Source: Leptotrichia sp. oral taxon 218 (GTDB lineage: Bacteria > Fusobacteriota > Fusobacteriia > Fusobacteriales > Leptotrichiaceae). From it: a stretch of DNA of 64,000 nucleotides. Below are positions 44,952-53,507 of the stretch, one piece after another; the stretch's first letter is position 1, and every line of letters begins with the position of its first letter. The stretch spans positions 1,674,001 to 1,738,000 of the forward strand of contig NZ_CP072377.1 in the NCBI RefSeq assembly GCF_018128225.1, written 5' to 3'. Under the pieces are notes generated by a model. It was not told the origin of the DNA, did not search any database, and was given only the letters and a program-made list of their open reading frames with translations. Made by a program: the position numbers and the translations under genes.

Positions 44952-45647
44952 ATGAAAAAAGTTTTGATTGGACTATTTTTAATAGCAAGTTTAAGTGTTC
45001 TAGGTGCAAACAGCCAGAAAAAAACTGTGAGCACTTCAAATTATACTGAAAATATGGATAATCAGTATTTTACAGTAGATGGAAGCCTTATGAATCTGTA
45101 TTCAAAAGAAAAGACTGAATTTAAAAATAAATATATGGCTTTATCTGAAAAGAGTGATAAGAAAAATCTAATTGCATTACTAAAAGAATATGTTAAAAAA
45201 TATCCAAATGATGCTTATGCTTATGAAGAAATAGGAACTGATTATGATATACTAGGTAATTTAAAAGAGGCAGAGAAGTATTATTTAAAAGCAATTGAGT
45301 TAGGAGATAATGACACAGGAGCGTATTCACTGGTTTTATTATACAGTGATGAAAATTTTCTAAAATTATTAAATTTAACTGCTAAAGAGAAAACTGAAAA
45401 AAAGAACATAGTAGACAAATATGTAAAGCAACTATCAGATGTTGGTTTTACGCACGAGAAACTTAAAGAACTTAGAAGCCACAAACAAATGGCATTAATT
45501 GGTAATGCTTATTCAATATACCGATTAGCAGTCCATTATTCTGGCACTAAAAATTATAAGATGGCAGAAAAATATGCGAAGGATTTTTTAGAATTTGATA
45601 ACGAAAATCCAGAAATTTTAAATATACTAAAAAATATTTCAAAATAA
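44952..45647 (+). CDS. Secreted TPR-repeat protein
   Basis: 231 aa. Signal peptide at 1-19 (MKKVLIGLFLIASLSVLGA), then a helical domain with TPR-like units (DAYAYEEIGTDYDILGNLKEAEKYYLKAIELGD, and a later AIYRLAVHYSGTKNYKMAEKYAKDFLEF-like unit). Probably periplasmic and involved in protein contacts; partner unknown. It stands between pspC and tsf and has a ribosome binding site (AAATGGTGAG) ahead of the ATG. Confidence 0.75.
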   Translation: MKKVLIGLFLIASLSVLGANSQKKTVSTSNYTENMDNQYFTVDGSLMNLYSKEKTEFKNKYMALSEKSDKKNLIALLKEYVKKYPNDAYAYEEIGTDYDILGNLKEAEKYYLKAIELGDNDTGAYSLVLLYSDENFLKLLNLTAKEKTEKKNIVDKYVKQLSDVGFTHEKLKELRSHKQMALIGNAYSIYRLAVHYSGTKNYKMAEKYAKDFLEFDNENPEILNILKNISK

Positions 45648-45663
45648 TTTTTTTAACAAAAAG

Positions 45664-45705
45664 ATAGCAAGAAGTCTCTAACTTCTAAAAGTTGGAGTAG
45701 TTCAC
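45664..45705 (+). repeat. IS200/IS605-end-like hairpin, copy 3
   Basis: ATAGCAAGAAGTCTC then a 9-bp stem CTCTAACTT/AAGTTGGAG with loop CTAA, then TAGTTCAC. It shares both ends with the hairpins upstream of rel (12541-12575, 12676-12732). Nothing else of a transposon is present. Confidence 0.55.
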
Positions 45706-45775
45706 TAACAAATTGGTTATTAAACAAAATAAAAAAAACAAAAATTAGAAATAAATAATATAGGAGGAAAATAAA

Positions 45776-46657
45776 GTGGCAATTACAACAGCACTTATTA
45801 AAGAATTAAGAGAAAGAACAGGAGCAGGAATGCTTGACTGTAAAAAAGCTCTAGGAGAAAATGACGGAGACATCGAAAAAGCAATTGACTGGTTAAGAGA
45901 AAAAGGAATTGCTAAAGCAGCTAAAAAATCAGGAAGAGTAGCAGCTGAAGGATTGGTATTCGCAGCAGTTTCTGAAGATAGAAAAAAAGGTGCTATCTTG
46001 GAATTTAATTCAGAAACAGATTTCGTTGCTAAAAATGACGAATTTAAATCATTTGGAGAAAAATTAGTTACATTGACTTTGGAACACGATTTGACAAGTG
46101 AAGATGAATTAAAAGCATTTGAACACGAAGGAAAAACTATTGAAACTCATTTGACAGAATTAATCGCTAAAATTGGTGAAAACATGAACATCAGAAGATT
46201 AAAATTAGTTGCAACTACAGGATTTATCGAAACTTATATTCACTTAGGTGGAAAAATTGGAGTTTTATTAAATGTAAATGGTGAAGCAACTGACGAAAAT
46301 ATCGAAAAAGCAAAAGGAGTTGCAATGCATGTAGCTGCAATGGATCCTAAATATTTGGATAAATCACAAGTTACAACTGCTGACTTAGATAGAGAAAAAG
46401 AAATTGCAAGACATCAATTAACTGCTGAAGGAAAACCTGCAAATATAATTGAAAAAATATTAGAAGGTAAAATGAGAAAATTCTACGAAGAAAATTGTCT
46501 AGTTCAACAAAAATATGTAAGAGACGACAAAGTTACTGTTGAAAAATTCATCGCTCCATGCACAATTATTTCATTTGACAGATTTAAAGTTGGAGAAGGA
46601 ATCGAAAAAGAAGATGTAGATTTTGCTGCAGAAGTAGCTGCTCAATTAGGACAATAA
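45776..46657 (+). CDS. tsf: Elongation factor Ts
   Basis: Nucleotide exchange factor for EF-Tu. 293 aa with the N-terminal UBA-like domain ([21 protein letters not shown]), the [10 protein letters not shown] motif that contacts EF-Tu, and the C-terminal core ([24 protein letters not shown]). The start is GTG at 45776 with AGGAGG ahead. A strong terminator follows, separating it from pyrH. Confidence 0.97.
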   Translation: MAITTALIKELRERTGAGMLDCKKALGENDGDIEKAIDWLREKGIAKAAKKSGRVAAEGLVFAAVSEDRKKGAILEFNSETDFVAKNDEFKSFGEKLVTLTLEHDLTSEDELKAFEHEGKTIETHLTELIAKIGENMNIRRLKLVATTGFIETYIHLGGKIGVLLNVNGEATDENIEKAKGVAMHVAAMDPKYLDKSQVTTADLDREKEIARHQLTAEGKPANIIEKILEGKMRKFYEENCLVQQKYVRDDKVTVEKFIAPCTIISFDRFKVGEGIEKEDVDFAAEVAAQLGQ

Positions 46658-46671
46658 TAATTAATCATTTT

Positions 46672-46695
46672 AAGGGGATAAAATCCCCTTTTTTT
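46672..46695 (+). terminator. Terminator after tsf
   Basis: Perfect 8-bp stem AAGGGGAT/ATCCCCTT with loop AAA, and a T-run. Confidence 0.9.
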
Positions 46696-46723
46696 AAAAA
46701 AATTTATGAAAGGGTTGGATTTT

Positions 46724-47434
46724 GTGTTAAAATATAAAAGAATACTTTTAAAATTAAGTGGTGAAGCACTTGCAGGAGACAAAGAATTTGGATTTTCAAA
46801 CAAAGTTTTAGAGAGTTTTGCAAAACAAATTAAAGAAGTTCACGAAAAAGGTGTAGAAATAGCTATCGTAATCGGTGGTGGAAATATTTTTCGTGGAATA
46901 AGCGGAATGGAGAAAGGGTTTGACAGAGTTACTGGCGACACAATGGGAATGCTTGCAACTATCATGAATGGACTTGCACTTCAAAATTCAATTGAAAATC
47001 TAGGAGTTCCAACTCGTGTTATGACCGCTCTTCAAATGCCACAAGTAGCTGAACCTTTTATCAGAAGAAAAGCTATAAGACATTTGGAAAAGGGAAGAGT
47101 TGTAATTTTTGCAGGAGGAACAAGTAACCCTTACTTTACGACAGATTCATCGGGAGCGCTAAGAGCTGTAGAAATACAGGCTGATGTACTTGCCAAAGGT
47201 ACAAAAGTTGACGGTATTTATGACAAAGATCCTATGAAATTTGACGACGCTGTAAAATATAACACAGTTTCATTTGACGAAGCAATTTCAAAAAATTTAG
47301 GCGTGATGGACACAGCCGCACTTTCTCTTTGCAGGGAAAATCAAATGCCAATCGTAGTTTTCAACGCACTTGAAGAAGGTAATATCTTAAAGATGGCGCA
47401 AGGGGAAACTATTGGAACAACAGTAAAAAAATAA
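46724..47434 (+). CDS. pyrH: UMP kinase
   Basis: Phosphorylates UMP to UDP. 236 aa in the amino-acid kinase fold: YKRILLKLSGEAL, IVIGGGNIFRG, GDTMGMLATIMNGLAL, FAGGTSNPYFTTDSS and DGIYDKDP. I use GTG at 46724, preceded by GAAAGGG; the ATG at 46706 has no ribosome binding site and lies just after the tsf terminator. It starts the short unit pyrH-frr. Confidence 0.95.
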   Translation: MLKYKRILLKLSGEALAGDKEFGFSNKVLESFAKQIKEVHEKGVEIAIVIGGGNIFRGISGMEKGFDRVTGDTMGMLATIMNGLALQNSIENLGVPTRVMTALQMPQVAEPFIRRKAIRHLEKGRVVIFAGGTSNPYFTTDSSGALRAVEIQADVLAKGTKVDGIYDKDPMKFDDAVKYNTVSFDEAISKNLGVMDTAALSLCRENQMPIVVFNALEEGNILKMAQGETIGTTVKK

Positions 47435-47453
47435 ATAAAAAGGTGGTAAAAAA

Positions 47454-48011
47454 ATGCTAAATACAATTTTAAAAGAAACTGAAGACAAAATGTCAAAATC
47501 AGTTGAAAATACAAAAGAGAGATTTTCTCACACAAGAGCAGGAAGAGCAAATGTTTCTATGCTTGACGGTGTGACAATCGAAGCTTATGGTGCACCAACT
47601 CCACTTAACCAAGTGGGAACAATTTCAGCTCCAGAAGCAAGACTTCTAGTAATCGATCCATGGGATAAATCACTAATAAAAGTTATTGAAAAGACAATTT
47701 TACAAGCAAACTTAGGATTTAATCCTTCAAATGATGGAAAAGTTATAAGACTTCTAGTTCCAGAATTAACTGAAGATAGAAGAAAAGAATATGTAAAAAT
47801 GGTAAAAAAAGAAGCTGAAGAAGGAAAAATTGCCATAAGAAACATAAGAAAAGATGTTAATAATAAACTTAGAAAACTAGAAAAAGATAGTGAAATTACT
47901 GAAGACGAATTAAAGACAAATGAAGAAAAAGTTCAAAAAACAACTGACAAATACATCGCTGCAATTGATACAGCTCTTGCTGCAAAAGAAAAAGAATTAT
48001 TAACTGTGTAA
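47454..48011 (+). CDS. frr: Ribosome recycling factor
   Basis: Splits post-termination ribosomes together with EF-G. 185 aa, standard length: ERFSHTRAGRANVSMLDGV, EAYGAPTPLNQVGTIS, RLLVIDPWDK, IRLLVPELTEDRRKEYVKM and IRNIRKDVNNKL. AGGTGG precedes the ATG, 19 bases after pyrH. The rpsB-tsf-pyrH-frr order is ancestral in bacteria. Confidence 0.97.
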   Translation: MLNTILKETEDKMSKSVENTKERFSHTRAGRANVSMLDGVTIEAYGAPTPLNQVGTISAPEARLLVIDPWDKSLIKVIEKTILQANLGFNPSNDGKVIRLLVPELTEDRRKEYVKMVKKEAEEGKIAIRNIRKDVNNKLRKLEKDSEITEDELKTNEEKVQKTTDKYIAAIDTALAAKEKELLTV

Positions 48012-48017
48012 AAATTC

Positions 48018-48046
48018 TTTACAAAAGTTAAAAAATTGGTTATAAT
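48018..48046 (+). promoter_or_regulatory. Promoter of the lysine biosynthesis operon
   Basis: TTTACA (48018-48023), 17 bases, perfect TATAAT (48041-48046), just upstream of the lysine riboswitch. Confidence 0.7.
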
Positions 48047-48059
48047 AATAAATATAAAA

Positions 48060-48233
48060 AAGATAGAGGTGCGATTATTATAAGTAGATTTACGGAGAAT
48101 GGTCAATTTGATGAAATAAATTGAAAGGAATAATTGCCGAAGTACAAAGTTTGACCAGCTTTGATACTGGGTCTGTGGAGAATATCCGTAGAACTGTCAT
48201 TATCAATAAGATAATGGGGAGCTGTCAGATATA
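48060..48233 (+). promoter_or_regulatory. Lysine riboswitch (L box)
   Basis: The conserved aptamer core is easily seen: AGATAGAGGTGCGATTATTA, AAGTAGATTTACGGAGAATGG, GCCGAAG, CTGGGTCTGTGGAG, AGAACTGTC and GGGGAGCTGTC. It precedes lysA. Binding of lysine would favour the terminator at 48279-48306 and shut down lysA-lysC-dapF-dapA. Confidence 0.93.
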
Positions 48234-48278
48234 ATTCATTATTTAAAATTAAAAGTTAAAGATAAATGTATGTTTTAT

Positions 48279-48306
48279 ATGCTGATATGCTATTATCAGC
48301 ATTTTT
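48279..48306 (+). terminator. Regulated terminator of the lysine riboswitch
   Basis: Perfect 9-bp stem ATGCTGATA/TATCAGCAT with a 6-base loop and a T-tract, between the aptamer and lysA; the natural expression platform. Confidence 0.85.
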
Positions 48307-48376
48307 AATTATTAATTTTTTTAAATGCTGAATAAAATAAAAAATAAATTAAATAATACGAAAGGATAATAATTTA

Positions 48377-49687
48377 ATGAAATTATTTGGAACGGCAAAA
48401 ATTAATGAAAAAGGGAATTTATCAATAGGAGGAGTTGATACGATAGAGTTGGCAAAAGAGTTTAAAACGCCACTTTATGTAATGGATCAGGAATTGATTG
48501 AAACAACTATTGATAAAATGAAAGAGGCTTTTCAATCATCAAGATTTAAGACAAGAATAGCTTATGCAGGGAAAGCATTTTTGACAACTGGGATGATTAA
48601 ATTGGTTGAATCTAAAGGATTGGATTTAGATGTGGTGTCTGGTGGAGAATTGTATACGGCACATAAAGCAGGATTTCCGATGAAAAGAGTGCATTTGCAT
48701 GGGAATAATAAATTGGTGAATGAGATTGAAATGGCTGTTGAATATGGGATTGATACGATTGTTGTAGATAATGAAGATGAAATTGCTAAGATTGAAAAAG
48801 TTTGTAAGGAAAAAGGTAAGAAACAAGCGGTTTTAGTGAGAATTGATCCAGGGATTGAAGCACATACGCATCATTATATAAAAACTTCAGGACTTACATC
48901 GAAATTTGGGATTTCACTTTTCCAAGAAAATTTGATTGATATTGTAAAAAGATTGAATGATAGTCCATATATTGAATTTAAAGGGTTCCATACACATATT
49001 GGTTCACAAATATTCCAATCTGCATTTTTTATATTTGCGTTAGATGAAATTTTCAAATATTTGGATAGATTGAAAAAAGAATTAGGAATTGTAGTTCACA
49101 CAGTAAATATGGGTGGAGGATTTGGAGTTTATTACAAAAATGGAGATGATCCTAAGCCGATTGAAGAAGTACTTAGCGAAATTATAACTTATACTGAAGC
49201 AATGGAAATTAAATATCAAATTGGATTTAAAGAACTTTGTATTGAGCCAGGAAGAAGTATTGTCGGAAATGCGGGAACTACTTTGTATGAAGTTGGTGGA
49301 ATTAAAGAAACTGTTGGTGGAAAAACTTATGTGTTTATTGATGGAGGAATGTCAGATAATATAAGAACTGCACTTTATCAAGCTGAATATGAGGCTGGTG
49401 TTGTTAATAAAATGGAAGATACTGACACAAGAGATGTTACATTAGCTGGGAAATTGTGTGAATCGGGAGATATTATTATTCAAAATGGTAAATTGCCAAA
49501 ATCGACTAAAATTGGGGATATAGTTGCAGTTGGTACGACAGGAGCTTATTGTTATACAATGTCAAGTCACTACAACAGAATGGTTACGCCAGGAGTTGTA
49601 TTTGTAAAAGACGGTAAAGCAAAAGTTGCTGTTAGAAGAGAATCTTATGAAGATTTATTGAGAAATGATGAAATTTTTGAATTATAA
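48377..49687 (+). CDS. lysA: Diaminopimelate decarboxylase
   Basis: Last step of lysine synthesis: decarboxylates meso-diaminopimelate with PLP. 436 aa; fold III motifs YAGKAFLTTGM with the PLP Lys, HGNNK, GFHTHIGSQIF, MGGGFGVYY, EPGRSIVGNAG, and the substrate site CESGDI and GAYCYTMSSHYN. First gene after the lysine riboswitch, which controls the whole cluster. Confidence 0.97.
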   Translation: MKLFGTAKINEKGNLSIGGVDTIELAKEFKTPLYVMDQELIETTIDKMKEAFQSSRFKTRIAYAGKAFLTTGMIKLVESKGLDLDVVSGGELYTAHKAGFPMKRVHLHGNNKLVNEIEMAVEYGIDTIVVDNEDEIAKIEKVCKEKGKKQAVLVRIDPGIEAHTHHYIKTSGLTSKFGISLFQENLIDIVKRLNDSPYIEFKGFHTHIGSQIFQSAFFIFALDEIFKYLDRLKKELGIVVHTVNMGGGFGVYYKNGDDPKPIEEVLSEIITYTEAMEIKYQIGFKELCIEPGRSIVGNAGTTLYEVGGIKETVGGKTYVFIDGGMSDNIRTALYQAEYEAGVVNKMEDTDTRDVTLAGKLCESGDIIIQNGKLPKSTKIGDIVAVGTTGAYCYTMSSHYNRMVTPGVVFVKDGKAKVAVRRESYEDLLRNDEIFEL

Positions 49688-49723
49688 TAAAAATTAAAAA
49701 TAAAAAAGGAAGGTGTATTTATT

Positions 49724-50941
49724 GTGATTATCGTGCATAAATATGGTGGTACTTCGGTTGCCACAACAGAAAAAATTATGAACATTGCTAAATATTTGGG
49801 AAGTGTAAAAGACGCTGGAAATGATGTTGTTGTTGTTGTTTCTGCTATGGGAAAGACAACTGACGCACTTATTAAATTAGCTCATGAAATAACAGAAAAT
49901 CCAAGTTCAAGAGAAATGGACAGACTTATGTCAACAGGAGAACAGCAGACAATTTCACTTTTAAGCATTGCTTTACAAACTTTGGGATATGACGCAATTT
50001 CACTTACTGGAGCTCAAGCGGGAATTAAAACAAGCGGACATTACATGAAAAATAGAATTGACAACATTGATGCAAATTCTATAAAAAAACATTTAAACAG
50101 TGGAAAAATCGTTGTAGTTGCTGGATTCCAAGGAGTAAATGAAGCTGGAGATGTGACAACTCTAGGTCGTGGAGGTTCTGATACATCAGCAGTTGCATTG
50201 GCGGCAGCTCTTGAAGGAAAATGCGAAATTTATACAGATGTTGATGGAATTTATTCAATCGACCCAAGAGTTTACAGTGATGCTAAAAAATTGCCATTTA
50301 TTTCTTATGACGAAATGATGGAACTAGCTTATTTAGGAGCTGGAGTGATGGAACCTCGTGCCGTTGAATTAGGTGGAAAATATGGAGTTGAAATCTATGT
50401 AGGAAAATCATTAGGTGAAAAAAATGGAACAATAATAACTTCAATCGAAAAAATAAAGGAGAATAAAAATATGGAACAAAAAGTAATCACAGGAGTGTCA
50501 ATAAACGAAAATACAATAATGGTAAATGTGGAGGAAATCCCAACAAATGCGCAAAATGTTTCTGAAATTTTTGAAAAAGCAGAAAAAAGTGGAATAAATA
50601 TAGATATGATTAGTCAAAATGATGTTTCTAGTCACCACGGAAGTTTTGCTTTCACTTGTCCAAAAACTGATATGGCAGCTCTTGAAAAAATTGGAAAGGA
50701 AATCGAAGAAAAATATGAAAAAACTTCTTTTATAGTAAATCCTTATGTAACAAAAGTTTCAATTGTAGGAATTGGTTTGATAAGCAATGTTGGCGTAGCT
50801 TCAAAAATGTTCAAAATTTTAGCAGAAAACGACATAAGTTTTCACCAAATTTCAACTTCGGAAATAAGTATTTCTCTAATTGTCGATGAAGTGATGGGTA
50901 AAAAAGTGGCTGAATTATTTGCTAAAGAATTTGATTTATAG
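49724..50941 (+). CDS. lysC: Aspartate kinase
   Basis: First enzyme of the aspartate family pathway (Asp to aspartyl phosphate). 405 aa. Kinase domain: VHKYGGTSVA, LGRGGSDTSAVALAAAL, EIYTDVDGIYSIDPR; C-terminal pair of ACT domains (ITGVSINENTIMVNVEE and VSIVGIGLISNVGVASKMF) for feedback by an amino acid, probably lysine. GTG start with GGAAGGTG ahead. Under control of the lysine riboswitch. Confidence 0.96.
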   Translation: MIIVHKYGGTSVATTEKIMNIAKYLGSVKDAGNDVVVVVSAMGKTTDALIKLAHEITENPSSREMDRLMSTGEQQTISLLSIALQTLGYDAISLTGAQAGIKTSGHYMKNRIDNIDANSIKKHLNSGKIVVVAGFQGVNEAGDVTTLGRGGSDTSAVALAAALEGKCEIYTDVDGIYSIDPRVYSDAKKLPFISYDEMMELAYLGAGVMEPRAVELGGKYGVEIYVGKSLGEKNGTIITSIEKIKENKNMEQKVITGVSINENTIMVNVEEIPTNAQNVSEIFEKAEKSGINIDMISQNDVSSHHGSFAFTCPKTDMAALEKIGKEIEEKYEKTSFIVNPYVTKVSIVGIGLISNVGVASKMFKILAENDISFHQISTSEISISLIVDEVMGKKVAELFAKEFDL

Positions 50942-50952
50942 GAGGCTTTGCA

Positions 50953-51594
50953 TTGAAAAAAATATTATTATTTTTACTATTGTTTATTAACATTCTATCC
51001 TTTAGTGAATTTAATGATAAAGCTCAATTAAAATCAGCAATAAATAAAACAATAAATCAGTTTAATGAAACTGAAAAAAATAAATTATTTAATGAAATGA
51101 TGAAAAAAAAATCAGTTTTGACTGATGAGATGATACAATTCAACGGTATGGAAGTGGCAGATAAAAAGAAACAAAAATCATTTAGAATCTTGATGGAAAT
51201 GATTACAGAACAACATTTAAAAAATATTATCTATAATTCGAAAATTGAATTGTATGATATTAAGAATATATCAAAAAACAAGGCAAATGGAACTCTTGAA
51301 TTAAAATTTGTAGATGCACTTGATACTTTAAGTAAATTAAAAGAATATATGTTAAAAAAATATGAAAAAAATGGTCAAGTAGATTTGGACATACTTTTAA
51401 ATGAAAAAATAAAATCTGAAATATCTCAATATTTAGATACTTATTCAAAAAACTTAATGAAAAATGATAAAAATATCTCAGAAATTATGGACATTGAATT
51501 AAAATTTGAATTAAAAGGAAATGAATGGATTTCAAAAGAAAGTATCTCAGATTATATACTAAAAAATTTTCTAGAAAATTATAAAAATAATTAA
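50953..51594 (+). CDS. Secreted protein of unknown function inside the lysine operon
   Basis: 213 aa. It starts with TTG at 50953, nine bases after a perfect AGGAGG and 11 bases after lysC, so co-translation with lysC is likely. Signal peptide at 1-18 (KKILLFLLLFINILSFS), then a helical Lys/Asn-rich domain with a conserved-looking EFELKGNEWISKES-like end (ELKGNEWISKESIS). This ending resembles small secreted proteins with a predicted beta-strand for processing or stress, but I know no named family. Its place between lysC and dapF is unusual. Confidence 0.7.
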   Translation: MKKILLFLLLFINILSFSEFNDKAQLKSAINKTINQFNETEKNKLFNEMMKKKSVLTDEMIQFNGMEVADKKKQKSFRILMEMITEQHLKNIIYNSKIELYDIKNISKNKANGTLELKFVDALDTLSKLKEYMLKKYEKNGQVDLDILLNEKIKSEISQYLDTYSKNLMKNDKNISEIMDIELKFELKGNEWISKESISDYILKNFLENYKNN

Positions 51595-51634
51595 AATAAT
51601 TTATTAAAATTAAGAAATTAATGGAGGTTAAATT

Positions 51635-52486
51635 ATGTTAAAATTTGAAAAATATCAGGGAGCTGGGAATGACTTTGTCATTGTAAATGAAAGAGACTTG
51701 ATAGAAAAAGGAATTCCTGATTACAATGAATTTGCAGCTCAAATTTGTGATAGACATTATGGTATTGGTGCAGATGGACTTATAATTTTAAAATATGTGG
51801 CAAATATGCCATTTATGTTCTTTTTTAACTCAGATGGAAGTCAAGCGCCTATGTGTGGAAATGGAATCAGATGCTTTTCTCAATATCTAACTAACAATCA
51901 TTTGGTTGATGGCAACGAATTTACAGTAAAAACTGTTCCTGGAGATTTGACTATCAGAACAAGTTACGACTGTGAAAACGATGTTTTTAACGCTCGTGTA
52001 AATATGGGAAAACCTATCTTTGATGTAAATAAGTTAATTAATACCGAAAAAGAGAGATTTTTAAAAGAAAAAATTACAGTTGATGGAAAAGAATTTGAAA
52101 TTTCTTACATTTTTACTGGAACTGACCATAGTGTAATTTTCGTCGATGAATTTGACAACAAAATTATTAATACTTTTGGGAAAAAAATTGAAAATTATAC
52201 TGAATTATTTCCAAAAAAAGTTAATGTGAATTTTGTAAAAGTTTACGACAAGACTCACATTGAAGTTATCACTTGGGAGAGAGGAGCTGGAAGAACTCTT
52301 GCCTGTGGGACAGGTGTCACTGCCGCTGCTGTTTTAGCGAGAATTTTTGGCTATACAGAATACAAGGTCAATGTAAAAGTACCTGGTGGACAGCTTGTCA
52401 TAGAATATGACAAAGAAGGTGACGACGCTTTTATGACTGGACCTAGTGAAAAAGTTGCCGAAGGATTTTATAAATATAAAAGATAA
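51635..52486 (+). CDS. dapF: Diaminopimelate epimerase
   Basis: Converts LL- to meso-diaminopimelate by a two-base, PLP-free mechanism. 283 aa: N-terminal EKYQGAGNDFVIVNE, first catalytic Cys in PMCGNGIRCFSQY, second in LACGTGVTAAAVLA, and the ERGAGRT signature. TGGAGG precedes the ATG. Feeds LysA. Confidence 0.97.
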   Translation: MLKFEKYQGAGNDFVIVNERDLIEKGIPDYNEFAAQICDRHYGIGADGLIILKYVANMPFMFFFNSDGSQAPMCGNGIRCFSQYLTNNHLVDGNEFTVKTVPGDLTIRTSYDCENDVFNARVNMGKPIFDVNKLINTEKERFLKEKITVDGKEFEISYIFTGTDHSVIFVDEFDNKIINTFGKKIENYTELFPKKVNVNFVKVYDKTHIEVITWERGAGRTLACGTGVTAAAVLARIFGYTEYKVNVKVPGGQLVIEYDKEGDDAFMTGPSEKVAEGFYKYKR

Positions 52487-52506
52487 AAAATGGAGAGGAT
52501 TAAAAA

Positions 52507-53391
52507 ATGAAATTTGAAGGATCTTATGTTGCTCTAATTACGCCATTTAAAAACAATGGAACTGAATTAGACGAAGATAAATTGCGTGAATTAGTAAATT
52601 ATCACATTGAAAATGGAACAGCTGGAATTGTACCTTGTGGGACAACTGGAGAAGCACCAACACTTACATTTTCTGAACACGAAAAAATTATTAGAATTGT
52701 TGTGGAAGAAGTAAAAGGAAGAATTCAAGTTATCGCAGGAGCTGGTTCAAATAATACAAATAGAGCGATAGAACTTACAAAATATGCAAAAGAATTGGGA
52801 GCAGATGCTGCACTTAGCACTTGTCCATATTACAACAAACCAAGTCAGCGTGGACTTTATGAACATTACAAAAAAATTGCAAACGAGTCAAAATTTCCTG
52901 TGATGTTATACAATGTTCCTGGCAGAACTGGAACAAATATCGAACCTGAAACAGTTGCAAAATTGGCAGAAATTCCAGAAATTGTAGCTGTAAAAGAAGC
53001 GACAGGAAGTCTTGAACAAATGATTAAAATTCAAAATTTATGTGGCGACAAAATTGAAATTCTATCAGGAGAAGACCATTTAATCTTACCAATGCTATCA
53101 ATTGGAGCAAAAGGAGTAATTTCTGTTGTTGCAAACATTATGCCGCAAGAAATGAATGATTTAATCAGTTCATTTTTAAACAAAAATTTTGCAAAAGCGT
53201 TTGATTTACATACAAAACTTTACGATGTCAGCAGAAATATGTTTTTAGAAGGAAATCCTGTCACAGTAAAGGCTGCTATGAAAATTTTAAAAATGATAGA
53301 CAACGACGATGTGAGATTGCCACTTGTTTCAGCAGAACAAAAAACTTATGAAACATTAACAAAAGTTTTTAAAGAAAAAGGTATTTTATAG
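52507..53391 (+). CDS. dapA: 4-hydroxy-tetrahydrodipicolinate synthase
   Basis: Condenses pyruvate with aspartate semialdehyde, entering the lysine branch. 294 aa TIM barrel with GSYVALITPFKNNG, the VPCGTTGEAPTL loop, LYNVPGRTGTN with the catalytic Tyr, and the Schiff-base Lys in VAVKEATG. It starts 20 bases after dapF and closes the riboswitch-controlled operon. dapB is not here. Confidence 0.97.
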   Translation: MKFEGSYVALITPFKNNGTELDEDKLRELVNYHIENGTAGIVPCGTTGEAPTLTFSEHEKIIRIVVEEVKGRIQVIAGAGSNNTNRAIELTKYAKELGADAALSTCPYYNKPSQRGLYEHYKKIANESKFPVMLYNVPGRTGTNIEPETVAKLAEIPEIVAVKEATGSLEQMIKIQNLCGDKIEILSGEDHLILPMLSIGAKGVISVVANIMPQEMNDLISSFLNKNFAKAFDLHTKLYDVSRNMFLEGNPVTVKAAMKILKMIDNDDVRLPLVSAEQKTYETLTKVFKEKGIL

Positions 53392-53507
53392 AAATTATAA
53401 TTAAATTTTATCTTTATAGATAAATTTTAATATTTTTTTAATTGAAAAATTTTAAAAAAAAGGGTAAAATATCAGTTGAAAAAATTGAAAGTCTTTTAGG
53501 AGGAAAA

